Shown: positions 1 to 7,432, counted from the first letter of the stretch. The stretch: DNA of 20,944 nucleotides from UBA9410 sp036123585 (GCA_036123585.1 JAZADN010000100.1:1-20944); one strand, 5' to 3'. Translations and numbers: made by a program. Notes: a model not told the origin generated them from the sequence alone.

Positions 1-55
1 AGATTCGGGCGATCTCTCCGAGGTTCGTCCTCGTCCAGCGTGTAGGAAGGACGCC

Positions 56-1804
56 GTGAACCGGCTCCGCAGCATTGCCACCCGAGGCGACACGCCGGTC
101 CTCGCTCTCTCGGTTCTCACCGGGGCCCTGGTGGCCTGCACCATCGCCGCTTTCGAATACCTGTCGGCCACCGTCCTGCTCCACCGTTTGCTCGACCGTC
201 CCCTTTGGCAGGTGGCTGTCGCCCCCGGCGTCGGCCTGCTACTGGCCTCGCTGATCCTCCGCTACCCCGGCCGACGCCTGGCGCCCGGCACCTCGGACGA
301 GTTCAACCGGGCTTTCCACGACCGCAACCCGCGGCTGCCGCTCCGCGATCTGCCGGTGAAGCTCCTCGCCGGCCTCAGCACCATCGGCCTCGGCGGATCG
401 CTCGGCCTGGAGGGCCCGTCGATCTATGCGGGGTCCACCATCGGCCTCGGTGTCCGCGACCGTTTCCGGCGCTGGCTGCGTCGCGAAGACATCAAGATCC
501 TGTTGACGGCCGGAGCGGCGGCCGGAGTGGCCGCTGTGTTCAAGGCTCCTGCCACCGGAGTGCTCTTCGCCCTTGAGGCGCCCTACCGGGACGACGTAAA
601 CCGTCGTGCGTTGTTGCCGTCGCTGCTGGCCTCTGCCACGAGTTATGTCTCCTACATCAACCTCATCGGCCACGAGCCGGTTATCCCGTTCCTGAACGAT
701 CCGGAGAACCGGATCGGCCTCGACGTGAAGAGTCTCGCCATCAAGTCCGACACGGACGTGCTCTGGTTCGACGCCGCCGACCTCGCCGGACTGTTCACCG
801 CCGTCGAGGTGGGCGATGTTTTCGGGGCGCTCCTCCTGGGCATCTTCGCCGGTCTCGGCGGCCGCTCCATGGCGTGGCTGGTGCGGTGGGCCAAGACGCA
901 GGCAAAGAACCCTTCATTCCTGGTCCGCACCTTGGTCGGTGGTCTCTCCCTCGCCGGCTTGGCCCTGGTGGCCGACCTCGCCTTTGACGCACCGTTGACA
1001 ATCGGCCCCGGCTTCGAGGCCATGGAGTGGGTGGTCCAGCCGGACAACGGCCTAGGCCTGATTGCGCTGCTCTTCGGCCTTCGAATCGCCGCCACCATCG
1101 TCACCCTGGCCGCCGGCGGAGTCGGTGGGCTGTTCATCCCGCTCGCCGTGCAGGGGGTCATCCTCGGACAGTTGACCGGCACGCTGCTCGAGTCCGACCG
1201 GCCAGGCCTCTACCCGACCCTCGGTCTGGCGGCCTTCCTGGGGGCCGGCTACCGGGCCCCCATCTCGGCAGTGATGTTCGTGGCCGAGTCCACTGGTGGC
1301 TCGTTTGTGGTCCCTGCCCTGGTCGCCGCGGCGGTCAGCCAGGTAGTCGCCGGCAAGGCCTCGGTTGCCGAGCACCAACACTCCGTCCGCCTCGGACACC
1401 TGGAGCGACGCTTCACCCTTCCTGTCACCTCGGCTCTGACAACCGACGTAATGACCGTGCCCCCGGACGCCACGGTGGCCGAATTCATGTACCTACACGT
1501 CCTCGGGCGTCGGGAACGCGCCGTAGCCGTCGTGGACGGTGTCGACTATCTGGGGATGATCACCCTTACGCAGGTGTCCTCCATCGAGCGATCCGACTGG
1601 GACGACACCCAAGTGGGCGACCTCCTCGACGCGGACCTCCCGGCGGCACGACCCACGTGGTCCCTACGCGACGCCATCGTTGCCATGGAGCAGGCCGACG
1701 CCGGCGTCCTGGCGGTGACCGACGCCGACGGTGGGTTCATCGGAATGCTTTCCGCCGACGACATCCTCAAACTCGACGAGATTCTGGACGAGACCGGCGG
1801 CTGA
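56..1804 (+). CDS. ClC-family anion channel/transporter with C-terminal CBS domain pair
   Basis: Predicted polytopic inner-membrane protein moving chloride or another small anion. The ClC core spans about residues 15-440. It contains GLEGP at 117-121, where E119 matches the gating glutamate (E148) of E. coli ClC, a GAAAGVAAVFKAPATG stretch at 153-168, and GGLFIP at 357-362, matching the GGIFAP element. Two CBS motifs follow at about 458-515 and 520-578, which usually bind adenine nucleotides. The GTG start is supported by AGGAAGG five bases upstream. Aligned by eye with E. coli ClC, the internal proton glutamate (E203) is A175, the central serine (S107) falls on G78 and the pore tyrosine (Y445) on V437. 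Anion selectivity and H+ coupling are therefore uncertain. The length of 582 aa is normal for a ClC-CBS protein. The family call is secure; the transported ion is not. Confidence 0.93.
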   Translation: MNRLRSIATRGDTPVLALSVLTGALVACTIAAFEYLSATVLLHRLLDRPLWQVAVAPGVGLLLASLILRYPGRRLAPGTSDEFNRAFHDRNPRLPLRDLPVKLLAGLSTIGLGGSLGLEGPSIYAGSTIGLGVRDRFRRWLRREDIKILLTAGAAAGVAAVFKAPATGVLFALEAPYRDDVNRRALLPSLLASATSYVSYINLIGHEPVIPFLNDPENRIGLDVKSLAIKSDTDVLWFDAADLAGLFTAVEVGDVFGALLLGIFAGLGGRSMAWLVRWAKTQAKNPSFLVRTLVGGLSLAGLALVADLAFDAPLTIGPGFEAMEWVVQPDNGLGLIALLFGLRIAATIVTLAAGGVGGLFIPLAVQGVILGQLTGTLLESDRPGLYPTLGLAAFLGAGYRAPISAVMFVAESTGGSFVVPALVAAAVSQVVAGKASVAEHQHSVRLGHLERRFTLPVTSALTTDVMTVPPDATVAEFMYLHVLGRRERAVAVVDGVDYLGMITLTQVSSIERSDWDDTQVGDLLDADLPAARPTWSLRDAIVAMEQADAGVLAVTDADGGFIGMLSADDILKLDEILDETGG

Positions 1805-1834
1805 GCGGGCCCGTCAGGCAATTCCCGGAGGCGA

Positions 1835-2056
1835 TCAGGCTGATTCGGCGGTCTCTTCGTACTCTTCGACAGTCTCTTCGTCCTCGGCCTCATAGTCGTC
1901 GGCCCACGCGTCAAACGCTGGGGACGCCCCATCGCCGGACTGGCCCTCCGAGCGATCGGCAACGTCGAGACTGTCGAAGATGGCATCCAGGTCCAGGTCC
2001 TGGTTCTGCTTCAGTGCCCGAGCTTCCTCGTAGCGTCGGTGTCGACCCTTCTTCAC
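1835..2056 (-). CDS. small acidic hypothetical protein (73 aa)
   Basis: No function recognised. The first 20 residues are basic (KKGRHRRYEEARALK), while the rest is strongly acidic; the last 30 residues are mostly D, E and A, and no membrane segment is visible. The GTG start is backed by a clear GGAGG at 2063-2067 with about six bases spacing, better than most starts in this window, which argues that the gene is real. It lies 105 bp downstream of RNase D on the same strand, and its stop faces the ClC gene stop 30 bp away. The A/T-richer stretch at about 2097-2115 could hold its own promoter. The split basic-acidic charge would suit a nucleic-acid or ribosome-associated accessory protein, but that is a guess. 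Confidence 0.7.
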   Translation of the reverse strand: MKKGRHRRYEEARALKQNQDLDLDAIFDSLDVADRSEGQSGDGASPAFDAWADDYEAEDEETVEEYEETAESA

Positions 2057-2161
2057 CGTGAGCCTCCGATCGACGACGCCAACGGACGCCTCGCTGCTTT
2101 CCGAATCCTAATTCCTGTGCAAGCCCTCCAGCCTGCAACGGCGGGAGGTACGTCTCGCATC

Positions 2162-3331
2162 TTACCGACGCGACCACCGGGAACGTGGAGTGGGTGTCTC
2201 CGGGCCACGTGCTTCCAACAGCAGTCCGCCCCGTCCGTCGAAAGCCAGAGATGCCCTTCCGGCCAGCAGGTCGTCCACCGGACCGCCGACCACCTCGTGG
2301 CGCCAACCAGACGTCATTCGCGCACCGTCGGCACCCCGGACCAGGTCCTCGATGTCGCTTCGGGTACCCACCAGAGTCGGGTCAAGGTCGCTGTCCCTTG
2401 CCATCTGGGCCACCCACGCCGATACCAGGGTGACCGCAGCGCGGACGTCCCGACCGGAATCGTGGCGCCGCGGTTCGACGGCCAGTGGTGGCAGATCGGC
2501 GGCGGCGGCCACCGCGGCTAACAGCCCCTCGGCCACCGCTCCCTTGTGGTGACGCCCGTCCAGGCCCCGCACCTTGCGGAGCTCGTCCATCGACGTGGGA
2601 GCCTGCTGGGCCACGGCTACCACTCCGAGATCGGGCACCACCCTCCGTACCGGCTGATCGACCTCGGCAGCACGACGTTCACGCCAGGCAGCCACCGAGC
2701 GAGCTACGTCGCGGGCCTGACCGCGTAACTGCCGAGCCTCCTTGATGCGGTGCCAGGCATCCTCCGGATTGCGGCGGCCTCGCTCGCGTTCGAGCATCTC
2801 GCGGAACTCCTGCTCGGCCCAGGCCAGACGTCCATCGTTGGAGAGACGGTCCACGAGGCGGTCGTGTATCTCCAGCAGGTGGGCGACGTCAGACGCCGCG
2901 TAGTCAAGTTGCGAATCCGTCAGGGGACGGGCCAGCCAGTCAGTGAGCCGGTCACCCTTCGTCAACCGAAGGCCCAACTCGCGTTCGTGGAGAACGGCCA
3001 GCGACGGTGACGACAGGCCGATAAAGCCCGCTGCCACCTGGGTGTCGAAGAGGTTCTCGGGTACAGCTCCACACGCTCGTTCGAAGACCTCAAGGTCCTG
3101 GCCGGCGGCGTGCATAACCACGAGCACCGGGGACTCCAGCAGCTTGGCCATAGGCCGCAGGTCCACAACCAGCGGGTCGATCAGGACCAGGCCGTCCGAC
3201 CAGGCCACCTGCACCAGAGCCACCTGCGGGAAGTAGGTCTTCTCTCGGTGAAACTCGGTATCCACCGCTATGCGTTCCTCGCCAGCGAGGACCTCGAGCA
3301 ATGCCTCGAACTCGCCCTGCCCCTCGACCAA
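2162..3331 (-). CDS. rnd: Ribonuclease D (DEDDy 3'-5' exoribonuclease with HRDC domain)
   Basis: Cytoplasmic 3'-to-5' exoribonuclease acting in tRNA and stable RNA 3'-end maturation. The DEDDy metal ligands are visible: D24 and E26 in VDTEFHREKTYFP (Exo I), D79 in HAAGQDLEVF (Exo II), and Y144 and D148 in DYAASDVAHLLE (Exo III). An HRDC-type helical domain follows at about 190-275 (with MDELRKVRGL), then a less conserved second helical region. At 389 aa the length is typical. The start is unsettled: TTG at 3331 has no Shine-Dalgarno. The frame stays open upstream and encodes RPTYRLV, as is usual in front of this domain in RNase D, and a CTG at 3361 overlaps the rhodanese stop (CTGA) behind a GGAGGGG. 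The true protein may be 399 aa and translationally coupled to rhodanese. Confidence 0.95.
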   Translation of the reverse strand: MVEGQGEFEALLEVLAGEERIAVDTEFHREKTYFPQVALVQVAWSDGLVLIDPLVVDLRPMAKLLESPVLVVMHAAGQDLEVFERACGAVPENLFDTQVAAGFIGLSSPSLAVLHERELGLRLTKGDRLTDWLARPLTDSQLDYAASDVAHLLEIHDRLVDRLSNDGRLAWAEQEFREMLERERGRRNPEDAWHRIKEARQLRGQARDVARSVAAWRERRAAEVDQPVRRVVPDLGVVAVAQQAPTSMDELRKVRGLDGRHHKGAVAEGLLAAVAAAADLPPLAVEPRRHDSGRDVRAAVTLVSAWVAQMARDSDLDPTLVGTRSDIEDLVRGADGARMTSGWRHEVVGGPVDDLLAGRASLAFDGRGGLLLEARGPETPTPRSRWSRR

Positions 3332-3357
3332 GCGATACGTGGGGCGAGGCCGGCCGG

Positions 3358-3777
3358 TCAGGAGTCCCCTCCGACCGTGTCTCCAGACGCCACCGGACCC
3401 GACTCCGTGTCAAAGCCGGCAGCTGCCCAGGCGTTGGTTCCCCCGGCCACGTTCACGGCGTCGATGCCGTGGGACCGGAGAAACTCCGCAGCGGTTCGGC
3501 TGCGACCGCCCGCCGCGCAGATCACGTACAGGATTCCGTCGATCGGGATTTCGTCCAGGCGGTCCGGCACAGACTGCAGGGGAATCCGCAGGCCGCCTGG
3601 CACACGGGCCTCTTCGACCTCGAGAGGTTCCCGTACGTCCAGGAGCAGAGCTCCCTCGCCGAGGCGAACCTCCAGTTCGCCGACGTCCACTTCGGGAACT
3701 GCCGGACCCAGTCTTGCGGGATCCAAAGATCCAGGACCGGAATATGCGGGTCCGGGCGACGCTGACTTTGACGACAT
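3358..3777 (-). CDS. single-domain rhodanese-like sulfurtransferase
   Basis: Cytoplasmic sulfurtransferase carrying a persulfide on one cysteine; acceptor unknown. The rhodanese domain occupies about residues 30-122. It has the LLDVRE strand (45-50), the active-site loop C87-AAGG-R92-S93, and the closing NVAGGTNAWAAAGF. The first 28 residues are Pro/Gly/Ala-rich and look like a flexible extension. The ATG at 3777 follows GGAGG with five bases spacing. It is the gene before RNase D, and its stop may overlap RNase D's start. MobA lies 51 bp upstream on the same strand. Single-domain rhodaneses can supply sulfur for molybdenum cofactor or tRNA thiolation, so the neighbourhood with MobA is suggestive but not decisive. 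Confidence 0.9.
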   Translation of the reverse strand: MSSKSASPGPAYSGPGSLDPARLGPAVPEVDVGELEVRLGEGALLLDVREPLEVEEARVPGGLRIPLQSVPDRLDEIPIDGILYVICAAGGRSRTAAEFLRSHGIDAVNVAGGTNAWAAAGFDTESGPVASGDTVGGDS

Positions 3778-3828
3778 GGAGACCTCCGGTCACCGCGCAC
3801 CCGATCAGACTGCCGGGACGCCCGAACC

Positions 3829-4437
3829 CTACCGGTCGGGTCCGTCGGACCCCGATTGCCCGGGCAGGTCAGTGGGATGGTCGGCATCGGCTAGCGCGTC
3901 CGGTTCGGGTACTGACACCTCGACCACCTGAAGTCCAGCGACCGCCCGACGGGGCGCCCGCTCCCCCGCCGCCCACGCCACCCGGAGCACGTCGCGGGCC
4001 TCAGTCGTCCAAGCCGCGTGCAGCCACTCCCGTTGGCGCCCTCCTCTGGGAAGGTCGATCACCGGGACGGCAGCCGCCGGTGTCCCTAGGAGATCGGCCA
4101 CCGCGTCAACCACCGCGATGACATTGGCCGATGAGGCCGACGGGAGGTCGCAAGCCAGAACGACGACGACCGGAGCGCTGTCGAGGGCCTCCATCGCAGC
4201 AAGAAGGCCTCCCAGTGGCCCTTCCCCCGGGGATGAATCGGTGACCCAGTCCAGGCCCACGGAACGGAGGCCGATTGCGTCACCACCCACGGCCGTCACG
4301 GAAACGGCCCCGGCAGCCCGGAGGGCGTCAGCGGCCACCACGGCCATCGGCCTTCCGCCGACAGAAAGGAGGGCCTTGTCGCTGCCCATTCGGCGACTGG
4401 CGCCGCCGGTCAAGACCGCCCCTGCGAACGGCACCAC
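3829..4437 (-). CDS. mobA: MobA-like molybdenum cofactor nucleotidyltransferase (NTP transferase)
   Basis: MobA-type enzymes transfer GMP from GTP to molybdopterin, and relatives transfer CMP. The signature near the N-terminus reads AVLTGGASRRMGSDKALL, close to the family pattern LAGGxSxRMGxDKALL. A later ACDLPSAS segment matches the metal-binding CDxP region, and GEGPLGGLLAAM is the GPLxG loop. I chose the GTG at 4437 (202 aa): the longer frame up to 4656 lies inside the DUF3151 gene and is Arg/Pro-rich shadow sequence, while AAAGGGG sits eight bases before 4437. The gene begins 37 bp after the DUF3151 stop, so co-transcription is likely. No other cofactor-synthesis gene is in the window. 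The C-terminal 30 residues are Asp/Pro-rich and unconserved in appearance. CTP-using MocA-type activity cannot be excluded. Confidence 0.87.
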   Translation of the reverse strand: MVPFAGAVLTGGASRRMGSDKALLSVGGRPMAVVAADALRAAGAVSVTAVGGDAIGLRSVGLDWVTDSSPGEGPLGGLLAAMEALDSAPVVVVLACDLPSASSANVIAVVDAVADLLGTPAAAVPVIDLPRGGRQREWLHAAWTTEARDVLRVAWAAGERAPRRAVAGLQVVEVSVPEPDALADADHPTDLPGQSGSDGPDR

Positions 4438-4474
4438 GGTCACCACCCCTTTCTGGAGGCCACCGCGAACCCGA

Positions 4475-4927
4475 TCAGGAGGGCCCGTCGTCGGGCACCG
4501 CGCCCGGCCACGACGGGTCGAGTTGGCGGAGGAACAACTCGCAGCGTTCCGCCTCGTCCTCCTCGCCGATCTCAGTCGCCACCCGGGCCAGGCCGGCCAG
4601 GGCACGCAGGAAGCCCCGGTTGGTCGGATGCCTCCACCGCACGTAGCCCGAACCACGCCACCCGCTCTGCCGCAACCGGTCGAGGCCGCGGTGGTAGCCG
4701 ACCCGATACGCGGCGTAGGACTCCATCGCGTCGCGGCCTAGGTCGCCGAGCCGTGCCCATGCGTCGAGGTGGCGTGGGTAGGCCTCCAAAACGGCGGCCA
4801 CAGTCGCACGGGGGTTCTGGTTCGAGAGAGCGCCGGCCAACGCTGCGTCAGCCGCAGCATCCTCGGGTCCCAGCACCGTCTCCGGTGGACCAGATCCCGA
4901 AAGGGCGACAGGCCGGGACTCGCTCAT
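4475..4927 (-). CDS. DUF3151 family protein
   Basis: Conserved actinobacterial protein of unknown function. The diagnostic block is YRVGYHRGLDRLRQSGWRG followed by SGYVRW and NRGFLRAL (about residues 74-109), and a C-terminal GEEDEAERCELFLRQLDP segment closes the domain. The middle is helical and rich in Ala/Leu, including DAWARLGDLGRDAMESY, with no signal peptide or membrane segment, so it should be cytosolic. At 150 aa the length fits the family. No Shine-Dalgarno precedes the ATG. Instead TACCCT lies seven bases upstream, which suggests a leaderless transcript. It heads the minus-strand run into mobA, rhodanese and RNase D. Confidence 0.9.
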   Translation of the reverse strand: MSESRPVALSGSGPPETVLGPEDAAADAALAGALSNQNPRATVAAVLEAYPRHLDAWARLGDLGRDAMESYAAYRVGYHRGLDRLRQSGWRGSGYVRWRHPTNRGFLRALAGLARVATEIGEEDEAERCELFLRQLDPSWPGAVPDDGPS

Positions 4928-4934
4928 GGCGCGG

Positions 4935-4940
4935 AGGGTA
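4935..4940 (-). promoter_or_regulatory. candidate -10 element of a leaderless promoter for the DUF3151 gene
   Basis: On the minus strand this reads TACCCT and lies seven bases before the ATG at 4927, with no ribosome-binding site between. It matches the actinobacterial -10 pattern TANNNT at the spacing expected if transcription starts at the start codon. It is one of several such sites in the window. Confidence 0.5.
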
Positions 4941-4991
4941 GCGCCATCGCACCGCGGCTACGGATGACCGGAGGTGAAGCCGAGCCGTCGC

Positions 4992-4997
4992 TACTCT
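4992..4997 (+). promoter_or_regulatory. candidate -10 element of a leaderless promoter for the Cys-rich membrane protein
   Basis: TACTCT sits six bases before the ATG at 5004, again without a Shine-Dalgarno. This is the main reason for preferring 5004 over the longer GTG start at 4974. Confidence 0.48.
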
Positions 4998-5003
4998 CAG
5001 CCC

Positions 5004-5429
5004 ATGGCTGGAGCCTCCCTCGTAGACCGCGTGGTGAACGGCTTGCTGGACGGAACACTCATGGATCCGGACCGCCTTCCCGAACTGGTGCACCTACCCA
5101 CCTGGGCGGAACCGGAGCGCCTGCGGTCCCTGGTCACCATCGGCGCGGCGGTGGCCGTAATTCTGCTGGTCCTGGCCGTGCGTCTGCTTCGACGTCTGGT
5201 CGTCAGGGCGGTCGTGATGGTGGCCCTGGCCGCACTGACCATCGGCCTGTGGGACCAGCGGTCGGAACTCAAAAGCTGCGTCGCCACCTGCGACTGCTCG
5301 GTCTTCGGACAGGCGGTCGCTATCCCCTTAGACCTCAACCCGCGCTGCTCCTGTGGGCCTTCCCAAGCTTGCTCCCCGAAGAACGACGCTAGGCCTCGGG
5401 AACCCGCTCTATCCGCAGGGCGTTGGTAG
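5004..5429 (+). CDS. small membrane protein with Cys-rich C-terminus, unknown function
   Basis: No family recognised. The 141-aa product has an N-terminal soluble stretch (1-40), then a hydrophobic region at about 42-83 that can form one long or two short membrane segments separated by RLLRRLVVR, and a C-terminal tail with six cysteines (C92, C96, C98, C115, C117, C123). The CxxxCxC and CxC spacings could bind a metal or form disulfides. The ATG at 5004 is preferred because TACTCT lies six bases upstream; GTG at 4974 would add ten residues. Codon third positions are G/C-rich as in neighbouring genes, which supports real coding. The last 41 bases overlap the 3' end of the convergent pyruvate kinase gene, so the final residues overlie another gene. 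Confidence 0.6.
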   Translation: MAGASLVDRVVNGLLDGTLMDPDRLPELVHLPTWAEPERLRSLVTIGAAVAVILLVLAVRLLRRLVVRAVVMVALAALTIGLWDQRSELKSCVATCDCSVFGQAVAIPLDLNPRCSCGPSQACSPKNDARPREPALSAGRW

Positions 5430-6825
5430 ACCGTGATCGTGCGTCGGTACCAGCTAGGACGCCCACAAGCTCATTGGCCTCGACCTCCCCACGGTCGCGG
5501 GCTACGGCAATGGCCGCCGACACCCGGCTGTCCAGGTCGCCCTCCTCGGGTAGGTGGAGTGGGACGGTGCCCCAGCTCAGGGTGAGTTGGCGAACGGCCC
5601 GCTCGTCGGCGCTCAGGCCGAGGATGCGCGCGGACGGCCGGAACCGGGCCATGGACCGTACGGTGAACCCGCTACCGGAGATGCACAGGATCGTGCCGAT
5701 CCCGAGCTCGTCGACCGCCCTGGCCGTGGCTTGGGTCATTGCATCGGTAATGGAGGTGTCCGGGTCGTCAGTGTCGGTCATCCGCATTTCGGATAGCTCC
5801 GACATCCAGCCCCGATGATCGAAGGCCTCGTCGGCCCGCTCGGCGATGCGGGCCATGGTGGCTACCACGTTGACCGGATCGATTCCCACGGCCGTCTCCC
5901 CCGACAGCATGACGGCACTCGAGCCGTCCCAGACTGCATTGGCCACATCGGAGGCCTCGGCCCGGGTCGGTTCCGGGCTGGACACCATGGTCTCCAGCAT
6001 CTGGGTGGCCGTGATGGCCGGACGGCCCAAGGCAATGCACTGACGGATGATCTCCTTCTGGAGGATCGGCAACTCCTCGATACTGCATTCGCTGCCTAGG
6101 TCGCCGCGAGCCACCATGACGGCCCCGGAGGCCTCGATGATGGCAGGCAGGTCCTCGATTGCTGCCCGGGTCTCTACCTTCGCCACCACGATCGGACCTG
6201 CGGGGTGGGGATCGACCGGCACCCGAGCCAGATCGTCAGCTGACCGGACGAACGAGACGGCGATCATGTCAACGTCAAGCTCCACGAAGCGTTCAACGGC
6301 CGTGAGGTCCTCTGGCGTGGGAGCCCGCATGGAGAGTCGGTCGGAGGGGATGTGCAGGCCCGGGCTCCCCATCAAGGTTCCGCCGTGGGCCACTCGGGTC
6401 GCGAGTCGGTCGCCGTGCAACTCGGCCACCTCGAGGATGACTCGGCCGTCTCCCATGCTGAGACGGTCACCAGGTCGGACGTCAGCCAGCAGGCCCTCAT
6501 AGTCAATCTCCATGGACGTCGCGTCGCTGGCGCCATTCCCCACCCGTAGGTCGACCACGGAGTCCCCGGCGATGACCACCGGGGACTCGCCGAAGGAGGC
6601 CGCCCGGATCTTGGGACCGGGTAGATCGACCAGAATGCCGACGTAGCGCCCCTCGAGGGCGGCAATGCGGCGAATGGTCGCCATCCGTTGGGCCGCCTCG
6701 TCGATGGTGTTGTGAGCCAGGCCGAGACGAGCCACGTCCATCCCGGCCCGGATCAGGTCGCGCAGGGTCGCCTCGTCATCGGACGCCGGTCCGATCGTGG
6801 CAATGATCTTCGTGCGGCGGGCCAT
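5389..6825 (-). CDS. pyk: Pyruvate kinase with substituted potassium-site residues
   Basis: Glycolytic enzyme transferring phosphate from phosphoenolpyruvate to ADP in the cytoplasm. It shows KIIATIGPAS at 6-15, the catalytic lysine and metal ligand in KVE (K216, E218), the second metal ligand in ARGDLGSE (D242), and TATQMLETM with T274. The barrel, B domain and C-terminal domain are all present in 478 aa. The usual RLNFSHG is RLGLAHN at 33-39, so the Asn and Ser that bind K+ in the muscle enzyme are Gly and Ala. GPEIR is GPKIR (K72), the lysine found in K+-independent enzymes, and DT is DL (67-68). Potassium-independent activity is therefore expected. The ATG lacks a Shine-Dalgarno but has TAGCGT six bases upstream. 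The 3' end overlaps the convergent small membrane-protein gene by 41 bases. Confidence 0.95.
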   Translation of the reverse strand: MARRTKIIATIGPASDDEATLRDLIRAGMDVARLGLAHNTIDEAAQRMATIRRIAALEGRYVGILVDLPGPKIRAASFGESPVVIAGDSVVDLRVGNGASDATSMEIDYEGLLADVRPGDRLSMGDGRVILEVAELHGDRLATRVAHGGTLMGSPGLHIPSDRLSMRAPTPEDLTAVERFVELDVDMIAVSFVRSADDLARVPVDPHPAGPIVVAKVETRAAIEDLPAIIEASGAVMVARGDLGSECSIEELPILQKEIIRQCIALGRPAITATQMLETMVSSPEPTRAEASDVANAVWDGSSAVMLSGETAVGIDPVNVVATMARIAERADEAFDHRGWMSELSEMRMTDTDDPDTSITDAMTQATARAVDELGIGTILCISGSGFTVRSMARFRPSARILGLSADERAVRQLTLSWGTVPLHLPEEGDLDSRVSAAIAVARDRGEVEANELVGVLAGTDARSRSTNALRIERVPEA

Positions 6826-6831
6826 GGACCC

Positions 6832-6837
6832 ACGCTA
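6832..6837 (-). promoter_or_regulatory. candidate -10 element of a leaderless promoter for pyk
   Basis: On the minus strand this is TAGCGT, six bases before the pyk ATG at 6825 and inside the 20-bp gap after the flavin-reductase gene. It would let pyk be transcribed independently of that upstream gene. Confidence 0.48.
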
Positions 6838-6845
6838 TCGACGAG

Positions 6846-7418
6846 TCAGTCCCCGTCGCCGTCCGATTCCGGGCCTAAAGACGAGGCGACCCGAGCCAGC
6901 AGGCGATCACGTACCGAGTCGCCAGGGGCGCGCGCTGCCGCACCGGCCACCCGCCATCCGTGGCGACTGGAGTACAGCAGTGGGGGTTCACCCAGGCGAC
7001 CCTCGCCGGAGGTCACCACCCGAACGAAGAAGAGGTCGTGGTCATAGCGCCCAGCAATCCGCTCCTCCACCTCACAGCCCAGCCAGGCGATGGCATCAGG
7101 CACCACTATCCAGCCGTCCACCTCCTCGATCAGTTCGGAGGCGACGTAGCGGAACTTGTGGCCCGGGTAGCTGAAGTACTGGCCGGAGTCGATCTGGTCC
7201 CCAGCCAGGACGGATACCGCCAGACGGCCCGAACCCACGATCAGGGGATGGGTGTCGTGTTTCGGCGACACCGAGACCAGGAGGACCGGTTCCTCGAACG
7301 ACACCTGACACACCCAGTGGGAGGTATAGGCACGGATGAGGCCGGCGTGGCTGGCTCCCACCACCTGGACTCCCTTCATCATCTGGCCGAGGCAGCGTTT
7401 TAGGTCGCGGTCGATCAT
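6846..7418 (-). CDS. flavin reductase-like (FMN-binding split-barrel) protein
   Basis: Likely binds FMN and reduces flavin with NAD(P)H, either as partner of a monooxygenase or as a stand-alone reductase. The order of elements fits the flavin-reductase-like domain: an N-terminal helix and GVQVVGA strand, the SHWVCQVSFEEPVLLVSVSP block (about 33-52), the HPLI and AVSVLAGDQ strands, and the C-terminal barrel strand with LGCEVEE followed by DHDLFFVRVV. The last 30 residues, acidic at the end, are not part of the fold. At 190 aa it is a normal length. It sits 20 bp upstream of pyk and its start codon is only 18 bp from the divergent phosphodiesterase start. No dedicated oxygenase lies nearby, so the partner is unknown. 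Confidence 0.85.
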   Translation of the reverse strand: MIDRDLKRCLGQMMKGVQVVGASHAGLIRAYTSHWVCQVSFEEPVLLVSVSPKHDTHPLIVGSGRLAVSVLAGDQIDSGQYFSYPGHKFRYVASELIEEVDGWIVVPDAIAWLGCEVEERIAGRYDHDLFFVRVVTSGEGRLGEPPLLYSSRHGWRVAGAAARAPGDSVRDRLLARVASSLGPESDGDGD

Positions 7419-7421
7419 CGT

Positions 7422-7432
7422 GACAGTCTGTC
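7422..7432. promoter_or_regulatory. palindrome with overlapping divergent -10-like elements
   Basis: A perfect 5-bp inverted repeat around one T (GACAG-T-CTGTC) is centred in the 18-bp gap between the flavin-reductase and phosphodiesterase start codons. Plus-strand CAGTCT (7424-7429) lies seven bases before the ATG at 7437, and minus-strand CAGACT (7430-7425) lies six bases before the ATG at 7418. Both are one base off TANNNT, at the leaderless spacing seen elsewhere in the window. An operator role is also possible. Confidence 0.4.

Noticed and set aside
1027..2061. 344-aa plus-strand frame overlapping the ClC gene
   Set aside because: It is an Arg/His/Pro-rich shadow frame of the ClC coding sequence and crosses the opposite-strand 73-aa gene.
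4438..4656. N-terminal extension of MobA
   Set aside because: It lies over the DUF3151 gene and is rich in Arg, Cys and Pro. The MobA signature begins within a few residues of the GTG at 4437, which has a ribosome-binding site.
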